Shown one piece after another: positions 36,045-44,828 of a stretch of DNA of 63,876 nt. Both the position numbers and the translations under genes were made by a program. The stretch comes from Chloroflexota bacterium (GTDB lineage: Bacteria > Chloroflexota > Dehalococcoidia > Lucifugimonadales > Lucifugimonadaceae). Position 1 is the first letter of the stretch. Every line of letters begins with the position of its first letter. Below the pieces are notes generated by a model. It worked only from the letters and a program-made list of their open reading frames with translations. It was not told where the DNA came from and made no database searches. The stretch lies in contig PAXI01000001.1 in NCBI GenBank assembly GCA_002714425.1, forward strand, positions 109,221 to 173,096. Direction: 5' to 3'.

Positions 36045-36806
36045 ATGGACAAAGATACTCAAGGTAAGACTAATCAAATTGAAAAAATTTTATCTTTGGT
36101 TGAATTAGTAGAGTACTTAAGAAGCCCTCATGGATGTAAATGGGACATGGAGCAAACTCATCAATCGCTTAGAAATAATTTAATAGAAGAAACATACGAA
36201 CTTCTAGATGCTATAGAAGAAAACAGCAGTGAAAAAATAAAAGAATAATTGGGAGATATTCTGATGCAGGTTTTATATCACTCTGATATTGCTAGTGATA
36301 ATTCTAAATTTGATTTTTTTGAACTATGTGAATATGTAAGATTCAAATTAATTAATAGACACCCGCATGTTTTTAAGAGTAAAAAAAATAAAATGACTTC
36401 TTCTGATGTTGTAGATAATTGGGAAGAGATAAAAAAAGACGAAAAATTAAAAAACAATAAAGATTATTCATTGGTATCAGACATACCAGATACATTGCCT
36501 TCACTTTCTTATGCAACATCCGTTATAAAAAAATCAAAAAAAGCTAAAATTCCTGTAAAATATGAAGAATTAGATTTTAATATTGATGCAAAAATCTTTG
36601 ATTCAGAAGAAAGATTAGGAAAAATTCTTTTTTCTTTAGTAAACTTATTTGCCTCAAAAAATATTAATCCAGAATTAGTACTAAGAAATTATACAAAGAA
36701 GATAAAAAAGAAAATATTAATAATGGAAAAATTATCTAAAGATAAATCTATATCTGAGTTAAGTCAAATTCAGAAAGAAAAAATGTGGAGTAGTATAAAT
36801 TGTTAA
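36045..36806 (+). pseudogene. mazG: MazG-family nucleotide pyrophosphohydrolase interrupted by TAA
   Basis: MazG hydrolyses (d)NTPs to monophosphates. Two adjacent in-frame pieces (67 and 185 residues) together cover one MazG-like protein of 253 codons: LRSPHGCKWDMEQTH, EETYELLDAIEEN, then LGDILMQVLYHSDIA, NRHPHVFKS and WEEIKKDEK. They are separated only by TAA at 36246-36248. The stop replaces exactly the Glu codon of the metal-binding ExxD motif (E-LGD), one G-to-T change from GAA. Either this is a broken or readthrough gene, or the base is a sequencing error. A restart at TTG 36249 or ATG 36264 (after GGGAGAT) would leave out EExxE. All the other sequence looks conserved. Confidence 0.78.
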
Positions 36807-36836
36807 GTAAATACTTTATAATAGGAGTTGTTTGTA

Positions 36837-38162
36837 ATGTCATTTAATGAATCTAAAATTTTACCTTTTTCATCTGAAGTAAGTTCTAGTGGTGTTTTAC
36901 AAATTAATGGTCATTCTGTTGATGATTTGGTTGAGAAATTTGGGAGCCCGCTATATATATATGATGAGGATACGATTAGAAAGATGTGCTCTAATTTTAA
37001 TGAGAGTTTCCAAAAGTTTTATAAAAATTCTCATATCGAATACTCTTGTAAGGCTTTTACAAATCCTTTTGTAAACAAAATTATAGATGAAGAAGGTTTG
37101 TACATGGATGTTGTTACAGGTGGTGAGTTAGCTATTGCTATAGCAAGTAACTTTCCTCCAAATAAGTTAAATTTTCATGGAAATAATAAGGGTAAAGAGG
37201 AACTAACTCAAGCTTTAATTTATGGCGTAGAACACATAACTATAGATTCTTTTGCTGAAATAAATTTGCTTAATGATATTGCAGTTAATTTAGGTAAGTT
37301 TCAAAAAGTTATGCTACGTTTGTCTCCAAGTATTGATCCTCATACTCATCTTTTAACTTCAACTGGTATTTTGGATTCAAAATTTGGCTTCTCTATTGAA
37401 ACAGGAGATGCTGAATTAGCAATAAAGCAAACCTTAGATAAATCTAACTTGATTTTGGAAGGTGTTCATTTTCATTTAGGTTCACCAATATTTGAATTAG
37501 AACCTTTTTCTGAAGCTATAGAATACGTATTAGGTTTTTGTTACGACATGAAAGAAAATTATTCGTTTATTCTAAAAAGATTTAGTCCTGGAGGTGGTTT
37601 TGCAATTGGATATCAAACTGATAAGAAACCACCAGAAATTTCCGAATATGCAAAAGTTATTTCCGACTCTATAAAACAATCATGCGATAAATATAATTTA
37701 GATTACCCAGAATTAATAGTGGAGCCAGGTAGATCGATTATTGGAAGGTCAGGGGTTGCAATATACACAGTAGGAGGAATAAAAAAAATTAAGAATGTAA
37801 GAACTTATGTAAGTGTTGATGGAGGTATGGGTGATAATATAAGGCCAGCGTTATATCAATCAGAATATTCAGTTGTTTCTGCGGCAAAAGTTAACCACAA
37901 ACGTGATAATTTAGTTACGATTGCTGGAAAATTTTGTGAATCTGGAGATATTTTAGCTAAAGATGTTTTTATACCTAATCCTCAAATAGGTGACCTTCTT
38001 GCTTTACCAGCTTCAGGAGCCTATAACCTTATGATGGCAAGTAATTATAATATGCAAACAAAACCTGCGGTAATTTTAATTAAGTCTGCATCAGAGTCTC
38101 CTATATTAATTAGTAGGAGGGAAACATACGATGATTTATTAAGGCTAAGTATTTTTGAATAA
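36837..38162 (+). CDS. lysA: diaminopimelate decarboxylase
   Basis: LysA decarboxylates meso-diaminopimelate to lysine. The 441-residue fold III PLP enzyme has the PLP Lys in EYSCKAFTNP, HFHLGSPIFE, the glycine loop SPGGGFAIGY, VEPGRSIIG and the C-terminal CESGDILAKD and PASGAYNLMMASNYN. The GAYNLMMASNYN end is typical. AGGAG at 36823-36827 is 9 bases before the chosen ATG; a TTG at 36828 touches it and is excluded. The stop overlaps the holB start by 8 bp. Monofunctional, without a fused aspartokinase. Confidence 0.95.
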   Translation: MSFNESKILPFSSEVSSSGVLQINGHSVDDLVEKFGSPLYIYDEDTIRKMCSNFNESFQKFYKNSHIEYSCKAFTNPFVNKIIDEEGLYMDVVTGGELAIAIASNFPPNKLNFHGNNKGKEELTQALIYGVEHITIDSFAEINLLNDIAVNLGKFQKVMLRLSPSIDPHTHLLTSTGILDSKFGFSIETGDAELAIKQTLDKSNLILEGVHFHLGSPIFELEPFSEAIEYVLGFCYDMKENYSFILKRFSPGGGFAIGYQTDKKPPEISEYAKVISDSIKQSCDKYNLDYPELIVEPGRSIIGRSGVAIYTVGGIKKIKNVRTYVSVDGGMGDNIRPALYQSEYSVVSAAKVNHKRDNLVTIAGKFCESGDILAKDVFIPNPQIGDLLALPASGAYNLMMASNYNMQTKPAVILIKSASESPILISRRETYDDLLRLSIFE

Positions 38163-39249
38163 AGAATTAAAAATTTTAGGCCTTAGGACTTTTGGTCATA
38201 ATAAAGCAATAGACTTTATAAATAAGTCTATTATTATGTCTAAAACATCTCATGCATATCTAATTACAGGGCCAGAAAATATAGGTAAAAAAACCTTAGC
38301 AGTAGATTTGGCTTCGATACTAAATGCAAAGCCAAATAAGGATATGTTTGATAACCAATATGTTATTGATATTAGTTCTTCAAAAGAAAGATCTAGAATA
38401 TTAAACGGAAATCATAGTGATATAAAAATCATAGATAAGGAATTTTCTGATCAAACAAATAGATCAAGTTTAGTTATTTCTATTGATCAAATTAGGCAAA
38501 TAATTAAGGATATTTACTTAAAGCCTTTCGAAGGTGAGAAAAAGATTTATATTATCAATCAAGCTCAAAATATGACAGAATCAGGATACAATTCCATGCT
38601 TAAGATTTTAGAAGAACCACCTCAGGAAGCAGCTATTATACTCACAGCTCCAAGTATAAAATCCTTGCCAAGTACGATTGTTTCTAGATGCCAGTTGATC
38701 AACCTTGACTACATACAAAAACAAGATATAGAAAATTTTATTTTAAGAAACTTTGATATAGATGAAAGTAAATCTGAATTCATTTCTAGGATTAGTAAAG
38801 GAAAGATTGGATTTGCGATAAATGCATGTAATGATCAAACCTTAATTGACGATTATTTCCAAACGATATTAAAGTTTGCTGAAATTTTATCTAGTGGTAT
38901 TGATAAAAGGTTTAATTATGCAAGAGATATTTCTAGTCTCTATAGAAAAAATAAAAATCAAGTATATAAAGAATTATCAATGTGGTTAGATTTTTGGAGA
39001 GATTTATTAGTATTAAAAAATGGACTAAATGAGCATATAGTAAATCAAGAATGGCGTGAAATGATATTGAAAATTTCTGAGGAAATAGAAATAAGAAAAA
39101 TTTTAGATGTAATGCAAGAGTTTAAAAAATCTATTAAATATCTAGAACAAAATGGATCGCCTCAATTGATTATTGAAGTTTTAATGATGGAATTGCCTTT
39201 TGTGAACATGGGAAAAATTTCAGATGTTAAACCTTCAATTATTTTTTAG
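38155..39249 (+). CDS. holB: DNA polymerase III delta' subunit
   Basis: The 364-residue AAA+ protein is part of the clamp loader. It shows HAYLITGPENIGKKTLA (a Walker A-like loop), IDQIRQIIKDIYLKPFEGEKKIYI split over the sensor region, NSMLKILEEPPQEAAIIL and STIVSRCQ. The HAYL start and the LEEPP motif separate it from DnaX. No zinc-binding cysteine cluster is present. The start is the TTG at 38155, inside the lysA stop region, with AAGG 10 bases before. It converges with cvpA, overlapping by 11 bp. HolB-like delta' is preferred over the tau subunit because of length and missing zinc site. Confidence 0.88.
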   Translation: MNKELKILGLRTFGHNKAIDFINKSIIMSKTSHAYLITGPENIGKKTLAVDLASILNAKPNKDMFDNQYVIDISSSKERSRILNGNHSDIKIIDKEFSDQTNRSSLVISIDQIRQIIKDIYLKPFEGEKKIYIINQAQNMTESGYNSMLKILEEPPQEAAIILTAPSIKSLPSTIVSRCQLINLDYIQKQDIENFILRNFDIDESKSEFISRISKGKIGFAINACNDQTLIDDYFQTILKFAEILSSGIDKRFNYARDISSLYRKNKNQVYKELSMWLDFWRDLLVLKNGLNEHIVNQEWREMILKISEEIEIRKILDVMQEFKKSIKYLEQNGSPQLIIEVLMMELPFVNMGKISDVKPSIIF

Positions 39250-39877
39250 GATATTTATTAATCCTTGAGTTTAGTATGTCTAAACCTATACCAAACTCTT
39301 CGGGTGCAAATTCTATGATTACTTTACGCTGATTCATAACATAGGGAACAAATTTTGAACTAACAAGTTTTTGATCTATAAAATCTTTTATACCTATTTC
39401 AAAAAATTCTTTTGAAATAGACTCTGTTATTTCTTCTATATTCTTACCTAAAGATTTTTCAGAAGAAATTTCCATGCTTGATGGTAAATATACATATCTT
39501 GCTGAAATTGTAATTATAGCTCCACATATCATTGAGCCTGCAACTATTCCTAAAATTATCCCACCTAATTTATCTAAAAGTCTTATAGTGGAAAAATTAA
39601 ATGTTTTTTTTATTAATGATATTAAAATTTTGCTTATCAAGATTATAATTATAAAGATTACAATATATCCAATAATCGTTGATAATGTTTTATTATTGAT
39701 GTCATTATGAAGACTATTCCAAACTATATTTAGTAGTCTACCAGCAAACAAACCGCTAAACAGAATGGCAATGTATATAGCTATAGTGTAAAAAACAGCA
39801 TTAATAATCCCAGTTTTGTAGCCCCATATAATAAAAAATAATATTATGGTAACTGTAATCCAATCAATAATATTCAT
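39239..39877 (-). CDS. CvpA family membrane protein
   Basis: The 212-residue protein has four hydrophobic segments (about 5-25, 28-48, 65-88 and 100-125) and the early IDWITVTIILFFIIWGYKTG pattern of the CvpA family, originally linked to colicin V production and envelope stress. A polar C-terminal region follows. Function is not known in this lineage. It is divergent from cmk by 32 bp and overlaps holB at its 3' end. Confidence 0.78.
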   Translation of the reverse strand: MNIIDWITVTIILFFIIWGYKTGIINAVFYTIAIYIAILFSGLFAGRLLNIVWNSLHNDINNKTLSTIIGYIVIFIIIILISKILISLIKKTFNFSTIRLLDKLGGIILGIVAGSMICGAIITISARYVYLPSSMEISSEKSLGKNIEEITESISKEFFEIGIKDFIDQKLVSSKFVPYVMNQRKVIIEFAPEEFGIGLDILNSRINKYPKK

Positions 39878-39909
39878 AAAAACCGCATGTATACTTAGTT
39901 AAATAATTT

Positions 39910-40596
39910 ATGTTTAATCAAATAAATTTTAACACAAAAATCGTTACGATTGATGGTCCTGCTGGATCAGGTAAGTCCACGGCAGGAGCATTTTTATCTA
40001 AAAAAATAAATTTTTCTTATTTAGATACTGGTTTAATGTATAGGGCAATAACTGCATATTTTATAGATAATAACATACTCCCTGAACAACTAAATAAGAT
40101 AAACAAACAACTAGAAAATATGAATTTTAACATTAAGTTTACTCAACGAAAAACTTCAACTATATTTGTTAATAATTATGATGCTATGAGTAAATTATTT
40201 ATACCGAAAATAGATTTATCAGTTTCAAAATTTTCATCAATATCTTCTATCAGAAAATTTTTAGTTTCAAAACAAAGGGACATTGCAAAAAATCAAAATA
40301 TTATAATGATTGGGAGAGATATAGGTACGGTTGTTTTGCCAAGTGCAAAACTTAAATTCTACTTAAATGCGTCATCAATTATAAGAGCTAAAAGAAGATA
40401 TGATCAGTTAAAAGATTCAAAAAAATCTATAATAGAGATTCAGAACTTAATAGAAAAAAGAGATAAAATTGATAAGACAAGAAAAGATTCTCCCCTTAAA
40501 CCTGCAAAAGACGCAATTATTATTAATACTGATAATCTTAGCTTAGAGGAAGTAGTAAATAAAATGTATGTCGAAGTTAAAAGAGAAAAATTATGA
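39910..40596 (+). CDS. cmk: cytidylate kinase
   Basis: Cmk phosphorylates CMP and dCMP. The 228-residue P-loop kinase has IDGPAGSGKSTAGAFL near residue 14-29, YLDTGLMYRA, the MIGRDIGTVVLP Walker-like block and KRRYDQLKD. Length is standard. The stop overlaps plsC by 4 bp (ATGA). The cmk-plsC pair is a widespread arrangement. Confidence 0.95.
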   Translation: MFNQINFNTKIVTIDGPAGSGKSTAGAFLSKKINFSYLDTGLMYRAITAYFIDNNILPEQLNKINKQLENMNFNIKFTQRKTSTIFVNNYDAMSKLFIPKIDLSVSKFSSISSIRKFLVSKQRDIAKNQNIIMIGRDIGTVVLPSAKLKFYLNASSIIRAKRRYDQLKDSKKSIIEIQNLIEKRDKIDKTRKDSPLKPAKDAIIINTDNLSLEEVVNKMYVEVKREKL

Positions 40597-41300
40597 AACA
40601 ATGGCTTTTCAAATCCTGCAATTTTGGCTTTAAGAAAACATTAAGATGGTTTTCTAATTTAGAAATAAATGGTTTAGAAAATTTGCCAAAAAATGGTCCA
40701 TATATTGTAGCTCCTAATCATATTTCTAATTTAGATCCTCCAATAGTTGCTTCAGTTTTACCCAAGCCGCCAGTTTTTCTTGCAAAAAAAGAATTATTTG
40801 CTTTTCCTCTCGTCTCTTTATTATTAAGAAGCTATGGTGCTTACCCTATTGATAGAAATCGAAAAGATAATAAGGCAATAAAATGGGTAACTGATAAATT
40901 AATTAAAGAAAATAAAATTGCAATTATGTTTCCTGAAGGTACAAGAAGTAAAAATGGAGGACTGATCAAAGGTCAGCCCGGAGTTGCAAAGTTATCTATA
41001 GATTATAATATACCTATTGTACCAATTGCTTTATCTGGAACAGAAAATTTGCAAAATCCCATAAAAGTTCTCAAGCCGACAGCAGATATAAAATTAAATA
41101 TTGGAAAACCATTTATTGTTACTAATAATAAAATCAAAAATTTATCACCTAGGGCTGCTATTTTTTTAGCAGCAAATGAAATTATGTTAAGAATCTCAAA
41201 AATGCTACCTCCAGAAAAGCAAGGTTACTATAAAAATTCATCTTCGGAACAATTTTCTATTACATCGGAAGTTGAATTAGAGGGAGATAAAAATGAGTGA
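40593..41300 (+). CDS. plsC: 1-acyl-sn-glycerol-3-phosphate acyltransferase
   Basis: PlsC adds the second acyl chain in phosphatidic acid synthesis at the membrane. The 235-residue protein has the catalytic NHISNLD block (HxxxxD) near residue 42 and FPEGTRSKNGGL near 108, plus GAYPIDRNRKD and VPIALSGTE. Together with FakA/FakB at 14263-16764 this gives two ends of phospholipid assembly. It is coupled to cmk by overlap and shares ATGAGTGA with the SIS gene. Confidence 0.93.
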   Translation: MKQWLFKSCNFGFKKTLRWFSNLEINGLENLPKNGPYIVAPNHISNLDPPIVASVLPKPPVFLAKKELFAFPLVSLLLRSYGAYPIDRNRKDNKAIKWVTDKLIKENKIAIMFPEGTRSKNGGLIKGQPGVAKLSIDYNIPIVPIALSGTENLQNPIKVLKPTADIKLNIGKPFIVTNNKIKNLSPRAAIFLAANEIMLRISKMLPPEKQGYYKNSSSEQFSITSEVELEGDKNE

Positions 41301-42393
41301 TAGTAAAAACAGATATTTTATGGAAACGGAGATATTTTCTCAACCTAACCTGATAGACAGTTCAATTAATAATAGAATAAGTTTTGATAATTCAACTTTA
41401 CTTTTTCCAGAAATTGAAAATTCTAAGCTAAATGTTTTATCTATTAGTAGAATAATTTTTACGGGTATGGGAACTTCATATAATGCAGCTTTATATGGCG
41501 CGAAAGTTATGGAAGAGATAGCTAAAATTCCATCAATTGCTCTTAATGCTTCCGAAATATCTTCTGATAATTTTTTTTCTAATGATGAAATTTTATTAGT
41601 TTCAATAACTCAATCTGGTGAATCATCAGACACAGTTGAAATGATGAAAAAGGCACGTTCTAATGGTGTTTTACAGATTCTAGTTTCTGAATCAAACAAA
41701 TCAAAAGCATGCAATATTTCGGATATTTATCTTCCTATTAATTCAGGTATTGAACATAGTATTGCTGCGACAAAAACATTTACTATGAGTTTACTGTTAT
41801 TGCTTCAATTATCAATATTTTTTGCTGAGAAAAAGTCTATTTTTATTTCACATTATATAAAAGAAATAAAGAAGATTCCTCTGGGGTTAGCAGATTTTAT
41901 TAATGATAAAAAAGTTATTAATAATATTAAGGAAATTTCAAAATATATATCTAACTATAATAATATATTTTATTTAGGTAGAGGAAAGTTATTTCCTGTA
42001 GTTCTTGAAGGATCTCTAAAATTAAAAGAGACTTCATATATACATTCAGAAGGATATATATCTGAAGAACTAAGGCATGGAACATTTGCATTATTAGATA
42101 AAAATATTCCAGTTATAATTTGTGCCACAGATGATGAAAACTATGAAAAAAATTTATCAATGATTAAAGATTTAGTATCTTTAAAGTCTCCCGTGATTGC
42201 TATATTAAATGAAGGAGAAAAAAAATTATCTAAGATGACAAATAAAACATTATTCATACCTAAATCATCAAATATTTCTATCCCATTTTTTTCTACTTTA
42301 GTTTTTCAACTTCTTGCGTATTATGTATCATTGAAATTAGGGAATAATCCAGATTTACCAAGAAATTTATCAAAAATTATAAAGAACTCGTAA
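41293..42393 (+). CDS. SIS-domain sugar isomerase, GlmS-like without glutaminase
   Basis: The 366-residue protein consists of two SIS domains. TGMGTSYNAALYGAKVMEE, SITQSGESSDTVEMMKKA and AATKTFTMSL match the isomerase half of glucosamine-6-phosphate synthase, and LEGSLKLKETSYIHSEGY with ELRHGTFALL the second SIS domain. The N-terminal glutaminase domain with its catalytic Cys is missing. It may deaminate or isomerise amino sugar phosphates, as AgaS- or FrlB-type proteins do, or make glucosamine 6-phosphate from free ammonia. It overlaps plsC by 8 bp with a good AGGGAG site before it. The exact substrate is unknown. Confidence 0.82.
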   Translation: MSDSKNRYFMETEIFSQPNLIDSSINNRISFDNSTLLFPEIENSKLNVLSISRIIFTGMGTSYNAALYGAKVMEEIAKIPSIALNASEISSDNFFSNDEILLVSITQSGESSDTVEMMKKARSNGVLQILVSESNKSKACNISDIYLPINSGIEHSIAATKTFTMSLLLLLQLSIFFAEKKSIFISHYIKEIKKIPLGLADFINDKKVINNIKEISKYISNYNNIFYLGRGKLFPVVLEGSLKLKETSYIHSEGYISEELRHGTFALLDKNIPVIICATDDENYEKNLSMIKDLVSLKSPVIAILNEGEKKLSKMTNKTLFIPKSSNISIPFFSTLVFQLLAYYVSLKLGNNPDLPRNLSKIIKNS

Positions 42394-42424
42394 ACAAATT
42401 TGAAATTATTTTGAAAGTTATCAC

Positions 42425-43642
42425 ATGCCATTAAAATCTACTAATGCTTTTAGTAACAAATTTTTTAGAATATATTTTATAGGTACGTTCTTTGGGCAAA
42501 ATGCATATAGGCTAGGGGTTGTTACTCAAATGATACTTATCTGGAAATTAGCAGGCACTGAATTATCTCTTGGGATTGGAGCAGCATCACTAGCATTGCC
42601 AATGATTGCTTTTAATTTATTCGGAGGAATACTGGCTGATCGATATGAATCAAGAATTTTATTGCTCGTTGTTTCTTCATTAGGGATAATATCGTTTACG
42701 TGTGTTTCCTTTTTAGATTTTTTTGATTATATAGAATTTTGGCATATAATTATTTTTTCAATATTTAGTGGTATAGTGTCCGGGATAGATCAAGTTTCTA
42801 GGTTTGCTTATTTCCCATCATTAGTATCAAAAGAGTCTATGAAAAGTGCAGTAACTTTTAATAATGCCAATTTTTCTATGTCTTCGATTATAGCTCCTGC
42901 AATAGGTGGATTTGTCATCTCATTATTTGATACTTATATAGGTTTTATGATTGCTTCAATAGGTTGGGGGATTATGGCTGTGTCTACATTTTTCCTACCA
43001 AATAGAGGTGTAGATTCTTATCAAAGGAGTATATTATTTGAATTAACTACTGGATTTAAGTTTATTTACTCTAAAAAGATAATATTAATATTAAATATAT
43101 TATTATTTACAAACATGCTAATGAATTTTGGTTGGATAACTATACTGCCATCATATGTACAAAGATTTGATGGAGGAGCAAAAGAGGTGGGCTACTTATT
43201 TTCTTCGTGCGGAGTAGGCGCAATTGCAGGTGTTTTGTTATCATCTAGATTTTCTTTCGGAAAATATTATGGATATGCAATATTATCTTCAGCTTTATTA
43301 TTTTCAAGTATGCTTTTTTTTATTTCCTTTTCAGAGAACTTATATTTGTCGATGGCCTTAGCATCACTAGCACACTTTGGAAATGGGAGTCTGTTTAATT
43401 CATCTTTTTATGCTGTACAGATAAGGTTGCCAGAACTCATAAGGGGTAGAGTAATGGGGATATTTATAATTACGGGTAGCGTAGGGATTATGGGGGGATT
43501 ATGGACAGGTTTTTGGTCATCTTTGACAGGAATAAGATATGGAATGATTATTGGCCCTACAGTTATTATTATTTTGGTTATATTTATATATATTACTCAA
43601 AAAAATATAAGAAATTTACATGAAAATCCGGAGTTCGATTAA
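42425..43642 (+). CDS. major facilitator superfamily transporter
   Basis: The 405-residue membrane protein has about twelve hydrophobic segments and the MFS loop motif GGILADRYESR after the second helix, near residue 66. The N-terminal FRIYFIGTFFGQNAYRLG and the middle FPSLVSKESMKSAVTFNNAN resemble the MFS_3 (enterobactin-exporter-like) subgroup, so drug or small-molecule export is likely. Substrate cannot be deduced. It lies 31 bp after the SIS gene and 3 bp before dgt. Confidence 0.87.
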   Translation: MPLKSTNAFSNKFFRIYFIGTFFGQNAYRLGVVTQMILIWKLAGTELSLGIGAASLALPMIAFNLFGGILADRYESRILLLVVSSLGIISFTCVSFLDFFDYIEFWHIIIFSIFSGIVSGIDQVSRFAYFPSLVSKESMKSAVTFNNANFSMSSIIAPAIGGFVISLFDTYIGFMIASIGWGIMAVSTFFLPNRGVDSYQRSILFELTTGFKFIYSKKIILILNILLFTNMLMNFGWITILPSYVQRFDGGAKEVGYLFSSCGVGAIAGVLLSSRFSFGKYYGYAILSSALLFSSMLFFISFSENLYLSMALASLAHFGNGSLFNSSFYAVQIRLPELIRGRVMGIFIITGSVGIMGGLWTGFWSSLTGIRYGMIIGPTVIIILVIFIYITQKNIRNLHENPEFD

Positions 43643-43645
43643 TTC

Positions 43646-44758
43646 ATGAAATATGAAAAATTAAATATCATCAGAAAACTGATGGAAGATAAAGAAGAAT
43701 TTCTTTCAAATTATGCAACCTTATCTAGGCATGCTGAGCGTAAAGTAAAAGAGCCGTTATCATCTATACGAAAAGAATTTCAAAGAGATAGAGATAGAAT
43801 CATTCATACAAATTCTTTTAGAAGATTAAAGCATAAAAGTCAGGTTTTTGTTGCTCCTGTAGGTGATCATTTTACTACAAGATTAACCCATGTTATTGAG
43901 GTTTCTCAGGTAGGAAGATCTATTGCTAGAGCGTTAAACCTTAATGAAGATTTGGTTGAAGCTATTGCTTTGGGGCATGATTTAGGGCATACCCCCTTTG
44001 GTCATATTGGAGAAAGCATGCTCAATAAGTTGCTTTCTAAAGGATTTCATCATAGTAAGCAATCAGTTAGGTTGGTTACTAAATTAGAAAAAAATGGTAA
44101 GGGTCTAAATCTTACTAATCAAGTAATTGATGGTATAAAAAATCATTCAAAGCCTGAGGGAGAATTTTTGAATTATGATTCAGTTAAGTATTTGTCTTTA
44201 GAAGCACAAATAGTACGTATATCTGATGCAATAGCATATTTAGCTCATGATATTTTAGATGCAATTAGATCAAAATTTTTAACTATTGATCAATTCCCAC
44301 TCAAGATAATAGAAAAATTAGGTGAAAGGCACTCTGAAAGAATTAATACTATGGTGATCGATGTAATAATAAATTCATTAGACTGTGCGGACAATGATTT
44401 AATTAAGGATCGAATAGGATGGGAAGGTAGTCTGTCAAATAGAGAGATGCCATGGATAAGAATGTCTAAAGACTTAAGTGAAATATTTACAGATCTAAGA
44501 AATTATATGTTCAAAAATTTTTACCACATTATTAGCGATTCAGAGATTGGAGTGACAGCGTCAAAAATTATAGAAGTTATATTTGAATATCTATCCAATA
44601 ATGACAACTTAATTCCAAAATGGATTAGAGATATATCTGATACTAAAGAAGTTGCTGTTTCGGATTACTTATGCGGTATGACTGATAATTTTGCTTTGTC
44701 ATTTGCAGAAAATATTTATCCTGGAATAGGTAAAGAGATTTTTCGAGGAAGAATTTAA
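43646..44758 (+). CDS. dgt: deoxyguanosinetriphosphate triphosphohydrolase-like HD protein
   Basis: The 370-residue HD-domain protein releases triphosphate from dNTPs. RDRDRIIHTNSFRRLKHKSQVF, split at the first HD helix, is a Dgt signature; RLTHVIEVSQVGRSIA and ALGHDLGHTPFGHIGE give the metal-binding His and Asp residues. It lies just ahead of dnaG and rpoD, a common gene order in several bacterial phyla. Length is typical of the short bacterial form. Confidence 0.92.
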   Translation: MKYEKLNIIRKLMEDKEEFLSNYATLSRHAERKVKEPLSSIRKEFQRDRDRIIHTNSFRRLKHKSQVFVAPVGDHFTTRLTHVIEVSQVGRSIARALNLNEDLVEAIALGHDLGHTPFGHIGESMLNKLLSKGFHHSKQSVRLVTKLEKNGKGLNLTNQVIDGIKNHSKPEGEFLNYDSVKYLSLEAQIVRISDAIAYLAHDILDAIRSKFLTIDQFPLKIIEKLGERHSERINTMVIDVIINSLDCADNDLIKDRIGWEGSLSNREMPWIRMSKDLSEIFTDLRNYMFKNFYHIISDSEIGVTASKIIEVIFEYLSNNDNLIPKWIRDISDTKEVAVSDYLCGMTDNFALSFAENIYPGIGKEIFRGRI

Positions 44759-44828
44759 CTATATATATAAGCAATTTATCCGTATTCGTGTAGAGATTAA
44801 ACGTCAATAATATTGTATTATTCTATAT

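Noticed and set aside
36246-36248. Recoding of the mazG TAA as an unusual amino acid
   Set aside because: Selenocysteine and pyrrolysine use TGA and TAG, and the neighbouring genes end normally with TAA, so genome-wide recoding is unlikely.
36249-36806. Downstream mazG piece as an independent gene
   Set aside because: It starts mid-domain at LGD and lacks EExxE, so it is better read as the remainder of one interrupted gene.
44806-44822. 7-bp inverted repeat AATAATA/TATTATT just before dnaG
   Set aside because: Only A/T arms, weak stem and common by chance in this composition.
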